Counted from the stretch's first letter, positions 45,397 through 54,410 are shown. The stretch is DNA of 64,000 nucleotides from Burkholderia lata (GCF_000012945.1 NC_007511.1:3224001-3288000), one strand, 5' to 3'. Numbers and translations are program-made. Notes: generated by a model not told the origin, from the sequence alone.

Positions 45397-45900
45397 ATGC
45401 GAATTTCGACCATCTGGACCAAAAGCCTGCTGACCGCCTGCCTGCTCGGCATGGCTGCCGCGACCTGGGCCGCTTCGTCGTTCACGTTCACCGTCGACGG
45501 CAAGATCGACAAGCACAACCAGCAGGGCAACACGGCATACGTGTTTTCCGAGCAGGCGCTGATGGCGCTGCCGCAGCACACGATCGTCACGTCGACGAGC
45601 TGGACGCCGAAGGCGACCTTCACCGGCCCGCGCCTGTCCGACATCCTGAAGACCGTCGGCGCGCACGGCACGCAGATCGAATTCCGCTGCATCGACGAGT
45701 ACACGTTCACGATTCCCGTATCCGACGCCGATCGTTACGGCGTGATCCTCGCGCGGACGATGAACGGCAAGGTGCTCGGCAACGACAACTACGGCCCGCT
45801 GTGGATCATGTACCCGCGCGACCAGTATCCCGATGAACTGAAGACGCCGCTCGGCGAAGCCAAGTTCGCGTGGCAGATCATCGGCCTGACGGTGAAATGA
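45397..45900 (+). CDS. periplasmic molybdopterin-oxidoreductase-fold protein (sensor accessory)
   Basis: A 167-residue exported protein with signal peptide (cleavage near TWAAS). The body matches the sulfite-oxidase/YedY-type fold domain: ALMALPQHTIVTSTSWTP, FTGPRLSDILKTVGA, and the C-terminal YGPLWIMYPRDQYPDELKT. It is much shorter than true molybdoenzymes and has a single Cys (IEFRCIDEY), so cofactor binding is doubtful. Its position between a response regulator and a hybrid kinase, with ATGA coupling to the kinase, suggests a periplasmic ligand-binding subunit for the sensor. Confidence 0.75.
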   Translation: MRISTIWTKSLLTACLLGMAAATWAASSFTFTVDGKIDKHNQQGNTAYVFSEQALMALPQHTIVTSTSWTPKATFTGPRLSDILKTVGAHGTQIEFRCIDEYTFTIPVSDADRYGVILARTMNGKVLGNDNYGPLWIMYPRDQYPDELKTPLGEAKFAWQIIGLTVK

Positions 45901-47717
45901 AGCGCGGGCGATGGAAAAATAGAAAAATCATCCTGGTCCTCGGCTCGCTGTGGATCATGGGGTTCGCCGCGTGGGCCTTCCTGCTGTGGGACCTGCTCGC
46001 CACCTCGGTCAACGAGGGCGTGCTCGAAGGGCCGCGCGAAGGCGTGTTCTGGACCGCCGCGCAATACCGGAACGTCTATACGCGATTCGACCGGCAGTTG
46101 ATCCTCTACGCGACGCACCAGGACGACGACTTCGATCACGTGCAAATGCAGCTCGACAGCCTGTCGGTGTCGTTCGGCTTTCTGCAGCGGCCGTCGGAAG
46201 TGTCCGAATACTGGCTGCGCATCCCGCGCGCGCGCAACGAGATCGACGCGCTCGGCGAATTCATGACGCGCCTGAAAAGCAACGTGCCGTTGCTGCGCGA
46301 CTCGCCGAAAGGCGCACAGCAGGTCATCGACGAGGTCAATGCGTACTGGCCGAAGGTCAACGCCCTCGCGAACTATTTCCGCGCGATCGAGATGGCGCAG
46401 CGCGACTTCACGTTCCATCAGCTGAAGGAAAAGCAGCGCGCGATCCTGATCCTCGGCATCGTGCTCGGCGTGATCCTGTGTGCGCTGTTCCTGCTGCTGT
46501 TCTATACGATGCGCACGCGTGACGACCTGCTCGAACGGCAGGACGCGGCGCTCGACGCGGAACGCAAGGCGTCCGACCGCGCGTTCGAAATGATCGAGGC
46601 GAAGAACGCGTTCCTCGGGATGGTCAGCCACGAGTTGCGCACGCCGCTGCAGGCGATCTGCGGATCGGTCGAGATCCTGCTCGCGCGCCCGCAGTCGGAC
46701 GCGAACCTGAAAACGATCCGGCGGCTGCAGAATTCCGCGTTGTCGCTCGAGGCGCTCGTCAAGGACCTGACCGACTACATCAAGCTGCGCTCGACGAAGC
46801 GCCTCGCCGAACGGGAAACCGTCGGCATGGCGTCGCTGCTCGCCGAAGTGCTCGACCCGCTGCGCGAGAAGATCGCCGCCAAGCGGATCGCGGTCGCGCA
46901 GCAGGTCGAGCCGCACGGCCTCCAGATCCGTTCCGATCGCAAGCTGCTGCGCCAGGTGCTGTCGAACCTGATCGAGAACTCGGTCAAATACACGCTCGGC
47001 GGATCGATCGACGTGTCGATCACACTCGTCGATGCACCCGCCGGCCAGCAAGTGAAGATCGCCGTGCGCGACACGGGCACCGGCATCGCGAAGCCGCACC
47101 TGTCGAAGATCTTCGAGCCGTTCTATCGCGCGAACGACGCGGTCGGGCTGCATGTGGACGGGATCGGCATGGGGCTCGCCGTCGTGCGCGAAATCGTGAC
47201 GACGCTGCGCGGGCATGTGGACGTGCGCAGTGTGGTCGGCGAAGGCAGCGAGTTCGTCGTGACGCTGCCGGCCGAAGTGCCCGGCATCGACACCGCCGGC
47301 AACGCGGCCGGCGACGCGCTCGCACTGCCGCACGCGGCCGCGCACCGCGACCGGCGCGCGCTGGTGGTCGACGACGACGACAACGCGCGCGAAACGCTCG
47401 GCGCGATGCTGTCGGCGCTCGGCATCGAAGCCGATCTGTGCAGCACCGGGCAGGAAGGCGTCGCGCGCTTCGGCACGTGCCATTACGACATTGTCGTGAT
47501 CGATCTCGAGCTGCCGGACTTGAGCGGCTTCGAGGTTGCGCGGCGGATTCGCACGGTCGCGGTGCCCGACGACGACGGCCGGCATCCGGCGATCCTCGGT
47601 GTCAGCGCCTATGAATCGGCCGCGCTGCGCGAGAACAAGCGGGTGTTCGACGAATTCCTGCCGAAGCCCGTCCACCTGCGCGAACTCGGCGCGCTCGTCG
47701 AGAAGCTGCTCGCCTGA
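45897..47717 (+). CDS. hybrid sensor histidine kinase
   Basis: A 606-residue inner-membrane kinase. The ATG lies in the ATGA overlap with the previous gene. Helices at about 10-32 and 183-205 flank a helical periplasmic domain of about 150 residues. HisKA has His245 in GMVSHELRTPLQAICG. The HATPase has NLIENSVKYT, RDTGTGIAKP and DGIGMGLAVV. The C-terminal receiver has VVDDDDNARE and Asp537 in IDLELPDLSG. No HPt is present, so phosphate may go from His245 straight to the operon's response regulator, with the receiver acting as a brake. Confidence 0.9.
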   Translation: MKRGRWKNRKIILVLGSLWIMGFAAWAFLLWDLLATSVNEGVLEGPREGVFWTAAQYRNVYTRFDRQLILYATHQDDDFDHVQMQLDSLSVSFGFLQRPSEVSEYWLRIPRARNEIDALGEFMTRLKSNVPLLRDSPKGAQQVIDEVNAYWPKVNALANYFRAIEMAQRDFTFHQLKEKQRAILILGIVLGVILCALFLLLFYTMRTRDDLLERQDAALDAERKASDRAFEMIEAKNAFLGMVSHELRTPLQAICGSVEILLARPQSDANLKTIRRLQNSALSLEALVKDLTDYIKLRSTKRLAERETVGMASLLAEVLDPLREKIAAKRIAVAQQVEPHGLQIRSDRKLLRQVLSNLIENSVKYTLGGSIDVSITLVDAPAGQQVKIAVRDTGTGIAKPHLSKIFEPFYRANDAVGLHVDGIGMGLAVVREIVTTLRGHVDVRSVVGEGSEFVVTLPAEVPGIDTAGNAAGDALALPHAAAHRDRRALVVDDDDNARETLGAMLSALGIEADLCSTGQEGVARFGTCHYDIVVIDLELPDLSGFEVARRIRTVAVPDDDGRHPAILGVSAYESAALRENKRVFDEFLPKPVHLRELGALVEKLLA

Positions 47718-47740
47718 GCCGGTGCGCCAGCGAAGTGCCG

Positions 47741-47790
47741 CTTGTGGCCGCTTGTGGCCGCTTGTTGCCGCTTGTTGCCGCGTGCGGCCG
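47741..47790. repeat. 10-bp tandem repeat between convergent genes
   Basis: Five units of the type CTTGTGGCCG (two exact, two CTTGTTGCCG, one CGTGCGGCCG), starting 24 bp after the kinase stop and ending 2 bp before the end of the convergent YjbQ gene. No coding role is seen. Confidence 0.85.
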
Positions 47791-47791
47791 C

Positions 47792-48211
47792 TTACTCGCC
47801 GATCAGGTGCAGCACGATATCGCGGCGGTGCGCCGCGCGGCGATGCTCGAACAGATAGATGCCCTGCCACGTGCCGAGCACCATGCGCCCCTGCTCGACC
47901 GGGATCGACAATTGCACCTGAGTGAGCGCCGTGCGCAGGTGCGCCGGCATGTCGTCAGCACCTTCGGTGTCGTGCTCGTAGCGCGTGGCGTCCTCGGGCG
48001 CGAGCGTCGCGAAGTAGCGTTCGATGTCGCGCTGCACCGACGCATCCGCATTCTCCTGGATCAGCAGCGATGCCGACGTATGGCGGCAGAACACGGTGAG
48101 CAGGCCGGTGCGGATCGCCTGCTGGTCGACGAATGCGCGCACCTGCGGCGTGAATTCGACGAGGCCGCTGCCGCGCGTGTCGATGCCGATGTGCGTGATC
48201 GCCTGTTGCAT
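47792..48211 (-). CDS. YjbQ-family protein (UPF0047, secondary thiamine-phosphate synthase-like)
   Basis: A 139-residue cytosolic protein of the widespread YjbQ/UPF0047 family. Conserved features are RHTSASLLIQENAD, the EHDTEGADDMPAHLRTAL stretch with metal-ligand-type His and Asp residues, and the C-terminal GTWQGIYLFEHR. Family members have been reported with weak thiamine-phosphate synthase activity, but the physiological role is uncertain. The ATG is preceded by TGAGGTC. It is followed upstream on the same strand by a thioredoxin-like gene, 10 bp away, so the two form a small operon. Confidence 0.92.
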   Translation of the reverse strand: MQQAITHIGIDTRGSGLVEFTPQVRAFVDQQAIRTGLLTVFCRHTSASLLIQENADASVQRDIERYFATLAPEDATRYEHDTEGADDMPAHLRTALTQVQLSIPVEQGRMVLGTWQGIYLFEHRRAAHRRDIVLHLIGE

Positions 48212-48221
48212 CGCCTTGACC

Positions 48222-48548
48222 TCAGGCCAGCGCGGCGAAGCCGTCGGCTTCGATCTGCTTCGCGTCGGCCGGACGCACGACGCGCGCGACTTCGACCCCA
48301 TCGCGCAGGAACACCAGGGTGGGCCACAGCTTCACGCCGAACGAGCGGCCGAGCGGACGGCCCGGGCCATCCTCGATCTTCAGGTGCCGCACGGCGGGAT
48401 GCGCGGAAAACGATGCCACGATCGCCGGCTGCGCGCCCGCGCAGATCCCGCACCAGTTCGCGCCGAATTCGATGACGGTCGCGCCGCCCAGTGCGTCGAC
48501 TTCCGCGCGCGTCGGCGCGTTGGCGGTGTAGCGTTGCTCGGTATCCAT
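48222..48548 (-). CDS. thioredoxin-family protein
   Basis: A 108-residue thioredoxin-fold protein with active site WCGIC in GANWCGICAGAQ, the cis-Pro in KLWPTLVFLRDG, and no signal peptide, so it is cytosolic. The start MDTEQRYTANAPT is chosen because longer frames upstream are Arg-rich non-protein sequence. It resembles the small thioredoxin-like proteins used for disulfide reduction or peroxidase support. It is the first gene of a two-gene unit with the YjbQ gene. Confidence 0.88.
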   Translation of the reverse strand: MDTEQRYTANAPTRAEVDALGGATVIEFGANWCGICAGAQPAIVASFSAHPAVRHLKIEDGPGRPLGRSFGVKLWPTLVFLRDGVEVARVVRPADAKQIEADGFAALA

Positions 48549-48742
48549 CAGGCCCTCGTGTGCGTTGGCGGAACAGGGCCGCGCGCCCGTGCGATGCGGC
48601 GGGTGCGGCCTGCGATCTCCCACTGTAGCGGAAAAGCGCACGCGATGCCGGGCGGTCCTGCCCGGCGCAAATGCCGTCGCGGCGCACCGCCGGGAATGAC
48701 ACGACAAGATTCGGAGCGCCGCGCCGTCGAGACAGGATCAGC

Positions 48743-49477
48743 ATGCAGACTGATCCCTCAACGAAGGCTCCGACCATGAACGCTCCGCATTGCGTCACCG
48801 AACCGAACATCCTCTATTTCGGCACGCCCGTCGTGCTGGTCAGCACGCTGAACGAAGACGGCACGGCCAATCTCGCGCCGATCTCGTCCGCGTTCTGGCT
48901 CGGCTGGCGCGGCGTGATCGGCATCGCCGCCAGTTCGCAGACCACCCGCAACCTGCTGCGCACCGGCGAGTGCGTGCTGAACCTGCCGTCGTCGGCCCAG
49001 GCGCACGCGGTCGACCGGATCGCGCGCACGACGGGCACCTACCCGGTGCCGGACGGCAAGCGCGCGAAGGGCTATGTGTACGAGCCCGACAAGTTCGGCA
49101 CGGCCGGGCTCACCGAAGCGGCGTCGCAAACGGTCGCGCCGCCGCGTGCGCTCGAATGCCCGGTGCACATGGAAGCGGTCGTCGCGGCCACGCATGGCAT
49201 CGGAGAAGACGCGCCCGACGTGCGTGGCCACATCCGCTTGTTCGAGTTGCGCATCCAGCGTGTGCACGTGCATCCCGACCTGCTGATGGACGGCCATCCG
49301 GACCGCATCGATCCGGACAAATGGTCGCCGCTGATCATGAGTTTTCAGCGGTTCTACGGCCTCACGCCGCATCAGGTGCACGCGTCGCGACTCGCCGAGA
49401 TTCCCGAGCGCGCGTATCGCAGCCCGGACATCGAGCGCTCGCGCGATGCGGGCGTGCCGGTTGGCGCGGGGCGGTAA
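48743..49477 (+). CDS. flavin reductase-like domain protein
   Basis: A 244-residue protein of the FMN-binding split-barrel (flavin reductase-like) family. Motifs are VVLVSTLNEDGTANLAPISS at the N-terminus of the barrel, then WRGVIGIAASSQTTRNLLRTGECVLNL split across the next strands, and ALECPVHMEAVVAA. It may bind FMN and serve a monooxygenase or act on its own; no partner oxygenase is adjacent. AGGA lies 6 nt before the ATG at 48743. MNAPHC at 48776 is an alternative start. Confidence 0.82.
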   Translation: MQTDPSTKAPTMNAPHCVTEPNILYFGTPVVLVSTLNEDGTANLAPISSAFWLGWRGVIGIAASSQTTRNLLRTGECVLNLPSSAQAHAVDRIARTTGTYPVPDGKRAKGYVYEPDKFGTAGLTEAASQTVAPPRALECPVHMEAVVAATHGIGEDAPDVRGHIRLFELRIQRVHVHPDLLMDGHPDRIDPDKWSPLIMSFQRFYGLTPHQVHASRLAEIPERAYRSPDIERSRDAGVPVGAGR

Positions 49478-49576
49478 TGGAGCACAACGGTCGGCCCGAT
49501 GGGCAAGGGCCACGCATCACCTGAACCTCATCGTTGCCGCCAGCCGCCGGCGCGACGCACGACCAGGAGAACACCG

Positions 49577-51010
49577 ATGAACCCGACGATTCGTCATGCT
49601 TCCGCCGGCGCGGCCGAACCCGCCGCGCCAACCCGGCACCGCCTCGTGCTGCCGGCGCTGTGCATCGCGGTGCTGATCGCACAGATCGACACCGCGATCG
49701 TCAATCTCGCGACCGAACCGATCGGCACCGCGTTCGGCGCACGCGTCGGCGCGCTGCAATGGGTCATCGACGCGTACAACCTCGCGTATGCGGTGCTGCT
49801 GCTCACGGGCGGCCTCGTCGGCGACCTGTACGGCAGGCGCCGTGCGTTCGTGCTCGGCGCGGCCGTGCTGAGCGGCGCATCGATCGTGTGCGCGCTCGCG
49901 CCGACGCTCGGCGTGCTGATCGCGGGCCGCGCGCTTGCCGGTGCGGGCGCCGCGCTGCTGATTCCCGCTTCGCTCGCGATCGTCCGCGTGATCTGGCGCG
50001 ACCCGGCCGAACGAGCGCGCGCGCTCGGCATCTGGGCCGCGTGCGGCGGCATCGCGATGATCGTCGGGCCGACGCTCGGTGGCGTGCTGATCCACGCGTT
50101 CGGCTGGCGCAGCATCTTCGCCGTCGTGATCCCGTTCGGCGCGGCCGCGATCGCGCTGGCCCGCGCCGTCGTGCCGGAATCGGCCGATCCGCAGGGCCGG
50201 CGCTTCGATCCGGCCGCGCAGGCGCTCGGCGCAATCGCGATCGGCTGCGTCGTATTCGCGACGATCGATGCGCGTCACGGCGCGCTGCGCGCGGCGCTGC
50301 TGGTCGCGACCGGCGTGGCTGCCATCGCGCTGTTCGTGCGGATCGAACGCCGCCTCGGTACAGCCGCGCTCGTGCCGCTCGACCTGTTCGCGAACCGCGC
50401 GTTCCGCGGAATGCTCGTCGGCAACGGCACGATGACGTTCGGCGGCTACGGGATGCTGTTCGTGCTGCCGCTCGCGTGGCAGAGCCACCACGTGCTCGAC
50501 GCCACCGGCGCGGGCATCGCGCTGTTGCCGATGTCGGTGCCGTTCGCGCTCGTGTCGTTCGGCTCAGGCGCATTCGCGGCCCGCTTCGGCGGGCGCACGG
50601 CCGGCGCGGGCGGCGTCGCGCTGATGGGGCTCGGGCTCGCCGCGATCGGCATCGGCGCGGCAGGGTCGACCGATCCGCATGCGCCGATGCTCTGGTGGGC
50701 CGAAGCGGGGCTCGCGCTGACGGGCACCGGGCTCGGCCTCGCCGTCGGGTCGCTGGCCGCGACGGCGGTCGGCGCGGTCGAGGCCGCACGGGCGGGCACC
50801 GCTGCTTCGCTGATGAACGTCACACGGATGATCGGCGCCGTGTTCGGCGTGGCGATGCTGGGCGCGCTGTACGACGCGTGCGGCGGCGGCACGGTCGGGC
50901 TGCGGGTCGCGATGCTGGCCGGCAGCGCCGTGCAGCTCGCGGGCGCGGCGCTGGCGTGGCGCACGGCCGGCACCCGCGTGCCGGCCGGTGCGCGGAGGCC
51001 GATCGGATAA
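49577..51010 (+). CDS. MFS drug-efflux transporter, DHA2 family
   Basis: A 477-residue proton-coupled efflux pump with 14 predicted helices. The DHA2 marks are LPALCIAVLIAQIDTAIVNL in helix 1 (motif D1-like), GDLYGRRRAFVLGA after helix 2 (motif A), and GRALAGAGAALLIPASLAIV (motif B/C region). Substrates are likely hydrophobic drugs or dyes, by family only. The start follows CAGGAGAACACCG. No regulator or membrane-fusion partner is adjacent. Confidence 0.92.
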   Translation: MNPTIRHASAGAAEPAAPTRHRLVLPALCIAVLIAQIDTAIVNLATEPIGTAFGARVGALQWVIDAYNLAYAVLLLTGGLVGDLYGRRRAFVLGAAVLSGASIVCALAPTLGVLIAGRALAGAGAALLIPASLAIVRVIWRDPAERARALGIWAACGGIAMIVGPTLGGVLIHAFGWRSIFAVVIPFGAAAIALARAVVPESADPQGRRFDPAAQALGAIAIGCVVFATIDARHGALRAALLVATGVAAIALFVRIERRLGTAALVPLDLFANRAFRGMLVGNGTMTFGGYGMLFVLPLAWQSHHVLDATGAGIALLPMSVPFALVSFGSGAFAARFGGRTAGAGGVALMGLGLAAIGIGAAGSTDPHAPMLWWAEAGLALTGTGLGLAVGSLAATAVGAVEAARAGTAASLMNVTRMIGAVFGVAMLGALYDACGGGTVGLRVAMLAGSAVQLAGAALAWRTAGTRVPAGARRPIG

Positions 51011-51063
51011 GATACGGCCGGCCATGCTCATTGGCCCCTGACCGAACCGACGGAGTGTTTTCA

Positions 51064-51396
51064 GTGATTCAACCGACCCAAGTATTCAAGGACAACCTCG
51101 CGCAACTGCCGGCCATCGACGGCGTCGCGCGCATCGATCTCGTCGGCGCGAACGGCGACGTGGTCGCGACCATCGAGAACCAGCCGGGCAAGCAAGGCTC
51201 GCTCGCGGTGTACCACTACCTGAAGCAGGCATTCGGCACGCTCGACGCGAAAGCCGCCGAGCACGGCCTCGCGGTGTTCGCCGAACATACGGCCGACGCA
51301 CGCAACCGCCCGGGCGCGCATCCGAACGTCGATCGTCTGCTGGCCATCGTCGACGGCGGCGAAGCGCTGCGGATCGACGTCGTCGCGAAGGGCTGA
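51064..51396 (+). CDS. DUF2322-family protein
   Basis: A 110-residue cytosolic protein starting at GTG (VIQPTQVFKDNLAQLPAIDG). The family is known mainly from beta- and gammaproteobacteria and has no assigned function. The mixed pattern NGDVVATIENQPGKQGS, then LAVFAEHTADARNRPGAHPN, suggests a small alpha/beta domain. It starts 53 bp after the transporter stop on the same strand and may be co-transcribed. Confidence 0.82.
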   Translation: MIQPTQVFKDNLAQLPAIDGVARIDLVGANGDVVATIENQPGKQGSLAVYHYLKQAFGTLDAKAAEHGLAVFAEHTADARNRPGAHPNVDRLLAIVDGGEALRIDVVAKG

Positions 51397-51502
51397 GTCG
51401 CCAACGTCACGCAAGCGTGCAGCCGGACGGCTCGCGGCCGTGACACGCGGGAGAAAACCCGCGATCATCGCGCCCGTCCCCCTTTCTCCGGAGACAGCCC
51501 AA

Positions 51503-52372
51503 GTGTCCCGTTTCGTTGCGTTGCCGTTTGCCCGCCGTCTTGCTTCGATCGTGTCGATCGCAGCCGTTGCGTATGCCGCGCTCGGCGGCACGGCATCGGC
51601 CGATCCACTGCGGACGGCCTCCGACATCGCCGGTGCGTCGCTGGTGCCGCTAAGCGTACTGCCGCACTCGCCGGAGAATGGCTCGCTCGACTCGTTCTGC
51701 ACGCAATATCGCGCAAAGACGACCACCGCGGCCGGCCGTGAAGTCGCGAAGCGCGACTGGATCGTGACGTCAGAAGCACCGCTCGGCCGCTACACGGTCG
51801 TCACGTTCGCGAGCGGATTCAGCGCCGGCACGAGCGCGATCTGCTTCGCGCGCAACGGCAACATCGGCGTGTTCGACGGCACGACGCTCGTCGCACTCGG
51901 CTACACGGCACGCAAGGCGGGCTGGCAGCTCGGCACGGCCGACCGGCTGGAAAACGGCGCGCTGCTGATCTGGGGCGGCGATGGCCCGGCACCGCCCGTC
52001 GGCGAGTTGCACGAAGAGAACGGCGGCCTGCGACTGACGCGGGTCGCGGCTGAAAGCACTTACTGCGAAGGCCGCGCGGTCGTGCCCAACGTGTACGGCA
52101 AGCCGCTCGACGTCGCGCGCCGGATCCTGATCGCGAAAGGCTGGCAACCGCTGCGCCCGCGCGAGAAGCCGGATGCGATGGACGGTGCGGCGACGCTCGC
52201 GAAACACGGCGTCATCGAAGCCGAAGCGTGTTCGGGCACCGGCATGGGCTATTGCGCGCTGCGCTACCGGAGCGCGGCCGGGGTGCTCGGCGTGACGACG
52301 GTCGGCGGCGAGCCGGACGAGCCGTCGAAGAACACCGTGATCGATTACCAGGTGGCCTGCCGCAAGCGTTGA
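51503..52372 (+). CDS. exported protein of unknown function
   Basis: A 289-residue protein. The GTG start is chosen for its GGAGA and because it begins directly with a signal peptide (VSRFVALPFARRLASIVS, cleavage near TASADP). The mature part has six or more Cys, including SFCTQYR, STYCEGRAV, AEACSGTGMGYC and a final VACRKR, which suggests disulfides. The FARNGNIGVFDGTTLVALGY part looks like a beta-propeller or lipocalin-like strand set but no family is recognised. PNVYGKPLDVARRILIAKGW resembles a PASTA-type motif, as in penicillin-binding proteins, which is tentative. Confidence 0.78.
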   Translation: MSRFVALPFARRLASIVSIAAVAYAALGGTASADPLRTASDIAGASLVPLSVLPHSPENGSLDSFCTQYRAKTTTAAGREVAKRDWIVTSEAPLGRYTVVTFASGFSAGTSAICFARNGNIGVFDGTTLVALGYTARKAGWQLGTADRLENGALLIWGGDGPAPPVGELHEENGGLRLTRVAAESTYCEGRAVVPNVYGKPLDVARRILIAKGWQPLRPREKPDAMDGAATLAKHGVIEAEACSGTGMGYCALRYRSAAGVLGVTTVGGEPDEPSKNTVIDYQVACRKR

Positions 52373-52582
52373 GCGGTGCGACGATCGTTCACGCAAGGCG
52401 CAGCATTGGTGTGCGCCGTTGATGCAGTGTCGGGGACTATCGGTGTGCCTTGGTCCGCGCACATGAGTTGACGACCGGCCTCGCTTTCCGGCCGGACCAT
52501 CGTCCGTTCGTTCGATTGACCGACCTCGCGCGTGCTCCTAAACTGACCTCCCTTTTACGCTGCATCCACGAAAGGGACTCCC

Positions 52583-53215
52583 ATGATCGACCTCTCCACG
52601 CTCGCGCTGTTCTCCGGCGCGTGTCTCGCGCTGACCGCCACGCCGGGCCCCGACATGCTGTTGATCGCGTCCCGCAGCGTGAGCCAGGGCCGCCGCGCCG
52701 GCTTCGCGACACTCGCGGGCATCCAGGCCGGCACCTACTGCCACGCGCTGGCGGCCGCGCTCGGGCTGTCGCAGCTGTTCGTCGCGGTGCCGCTCGCCTA
52801 TGACGTCGTGCGCTTCGCGGGCGCGGCCTATCTGCTGTATCTCGCGTGGAAGACGTTTCGTTCGGATGCGACCGCGCTGTCGCCCGTCGCGTCGCAGCGT
52901 CGCCACTCGACCGCGGCGATCTTCCGCCAGGGGCTGACGACGAACCTGCTGAACCCGAAGATGGCGCTGTTCGTGCTCGCCCTGTTTCCGCAATTCGTGC
53001 GGCCCGAACACGGTTCGATCGCCGTGCAGATTCTCGTGCTCGCGACGGTGCTGAACCTGATCGGCCTCATCGTGAACGGCGCGGTCATCCTGTCCGCGAG
53101 CCGGTTGAGCCAGCGGATCGGCGCGCGCCGCCGCCCGTCGAAGCTGCCGCAGTATCTGCTCGGGTCGGTGTTCGTGGGGCTGGCGGCGCGGTTGGCGGTG
53201 GCGGGGCGGCAATAG
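52583..53215 (+). CDS. LysE/RhtB-family amino-acid exporter
   Basis: A 210-residue inner-membrane exporter with six hydrophobic segments. The family signature LTATPGPDMLLIASRSVSQG is near the N-terminus, and FRQGLTTNLLNPKMALFVLA is the second conserved region. It is expected to export an amino acid such as homoserine, threonine or leucine; the substrate cannot be read from sequence. The ATG is preceded by GAAAGGGACTCCC. Confidence 0.92.
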   Translation: MIDLSTLALFSGACLALTATPGPDMLLIASRSVSQGRRAGFATLAGIQAGTYCHALAAALGLSQLFVAVPLAYDVVRFAGAAYLLYLAWKTFRSDATALSPVASQRRHSTAAIFRQGLTTNLLNPKMALFVLALFPQFVRPEHGSIAVQILVLATVLNLIGLIVNGAVILSASRLSQRIGARRRPSKLPQYLLGSVFVGLAARLAVAGRQ

Positions 53216-53268
53216 TCGTGAGCCTGTCGGTGAATCAAACGGGCGCAATCAAATTAATGAGGTTGGGT

Positions 53269-53461
53269 ATGGGAACGTACGAGGATCTGCGCAAACGCGC
53301 ACTGTCTGACCCCGAGTTGCGCGCTGAATACGAACGACTGAACAGCGAGGAATTTGCAGCGCTCGACGCAATGCTTGCTGCACGGCAAGCGGCCAGCGGC
53401 CAGCGTAGCGTCGACCGATATCGCGAAAGGCATGGAAACGAGCGAGCCCATTGTGGAGTAG
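53269..53461 (+). pseudogene. decayed HTH antitoxin gene (HigA/XRE type)
   Basis: The N-terminal 43 or so residues (MGTYEDLRKRALSDPELRAE, then LDAMLAARQAA) read like the start of chromosomal XRE antitoxins of toxin-antitoxin pairs. The HTH that should follow is broken. After RQAA the frame turns into Arg-rich sequence, while another frame (third position) keeps a remnant DIAKGMETSEPIVE that resembles the HTH end of such proteins and ends in TAG at 53459-53461. No toxin gene is left beside it. The frame runs on to 53535 without homology. I read it as a frameshifted and partly deleted remnant. Confidence 0.6.
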
Positions 53462-53564
53462 TGCTGGCTCGCGTTCGTGGCGAGCCAGCGTGCGCGATCA
53501 CCCGATGCGCCGCCCAAGCAGGCGTCCGCCGGTGACAAAAGATTCGTGACCGCGCTCGCTTGAG

Positions 53565-54266
53565 TCAGACGCTGTCCGGGTCGTCACCTTCGGACACGTT
53601 TTCAACGTGCTCTCGCGTGTCCGCCACCACTCGCAACGCCCCGCTCCCTAGCAAGCTCGCCGGCGTCACTGTGCGGCGGTGCCACGGAATCCGGCCGAAG
53701 TACCAGATCTTCCAGAAGCCGAGCGGATGGTCGGGATTCCGGCGCAGCAGCATGTCGAAGGTCTCGACGTCGCCGAGCACGATCCGCGTCGCATCGCGCA
53801 CCACTTCGCGCACGAACCGCGAACAGAACTGCCGGCGCGACGCGAGATTGAACCCCGTGTCGTAGACCACGCCGATCCGGCGCATCGCCGCCTCCACGAG
53901 CCGGCGCCGCTGCACGGCATCGAGCGGTTGCTTCAGCCGCGCGATCACGCACGCGCCGCGATCGGAGCGCGCAAGAAACCGCGACATCGTCGTGACGCGC
54001 GACAGCGGAAACGTGCTCTCCGCGATCAGCGGTTCACCGCCGCGCTCGCCGACGACGATCCCGACGTGATTCGTCCATGAGCGCGTCGCGCTCGCCACTT
54101 CGAGAAATGGCCGCACGGTCACGCGGATGAAGACGATGTCGCCGACCTCCGGCTCGATCGGCAACGGCACGTCATGCGGATGAGAAGAACCAATGGAGAA
54201 GAGACGCCGCCTGCCCGCTTCGGGCGGGCGGATCATAAGCGGCCGGCAGCCGGTATCGACAACCAT
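53565..54266 (-). CDS. permuted NlpC/P60-type (YiiX/YebB-like) papain-fold protein
   Basis: A 233-residue protein of the circularly permuted papain-like group, proposed to be cysteine hydrolases acting on amide or lipid-linked substrates. The order His before Cys is visible: the catalytic-type His is in TNHVGIVVGERGG and the Cys in RRQFCSRFVREVV. The fold begins at EVGDIVFIRVT. The start at 54266 has GAGGTCC; a second ATG at 54236 would remove 10 residues. No signal peptide is evident. Its neighbours give no clue to the substrate. Confidence 0.75.
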   Translation of the reverse strand: MVVDTGCRPLMIRPPEAGRRRLFSIGSSHPHDVPLPIEPEVGDIVFIRVTVRPFLEVASATRSWTNHVGIVVGERGGEPLIAESTFPLSRVTTMSRFLARSDRGACVIARLKQPLDAVQRRRLVEAAMRRIGVVYDTGFNLASRRQFCSRFVREVVRDATRIVLGDVETFDMLLRRNPDHPLGFWKIWYFGRIPWHRRTVTPASLLGSGALRVVADTREHVENVSEGDDPDSV

Positions 54267-54410
54267 ACGGACCTCGCGCGAGTGGAGATGGCGCGAGCAT
54301 GTCAGCAGCAGCCTGGCTCCGCATCCGCTTCATGTGCGGGAGCGGGTATTCGCGCCGCCCGGTGACGGATTTCGATACCGGCGTGAAGCGGTGCGCAGGT
54401 GCCGACGCCT

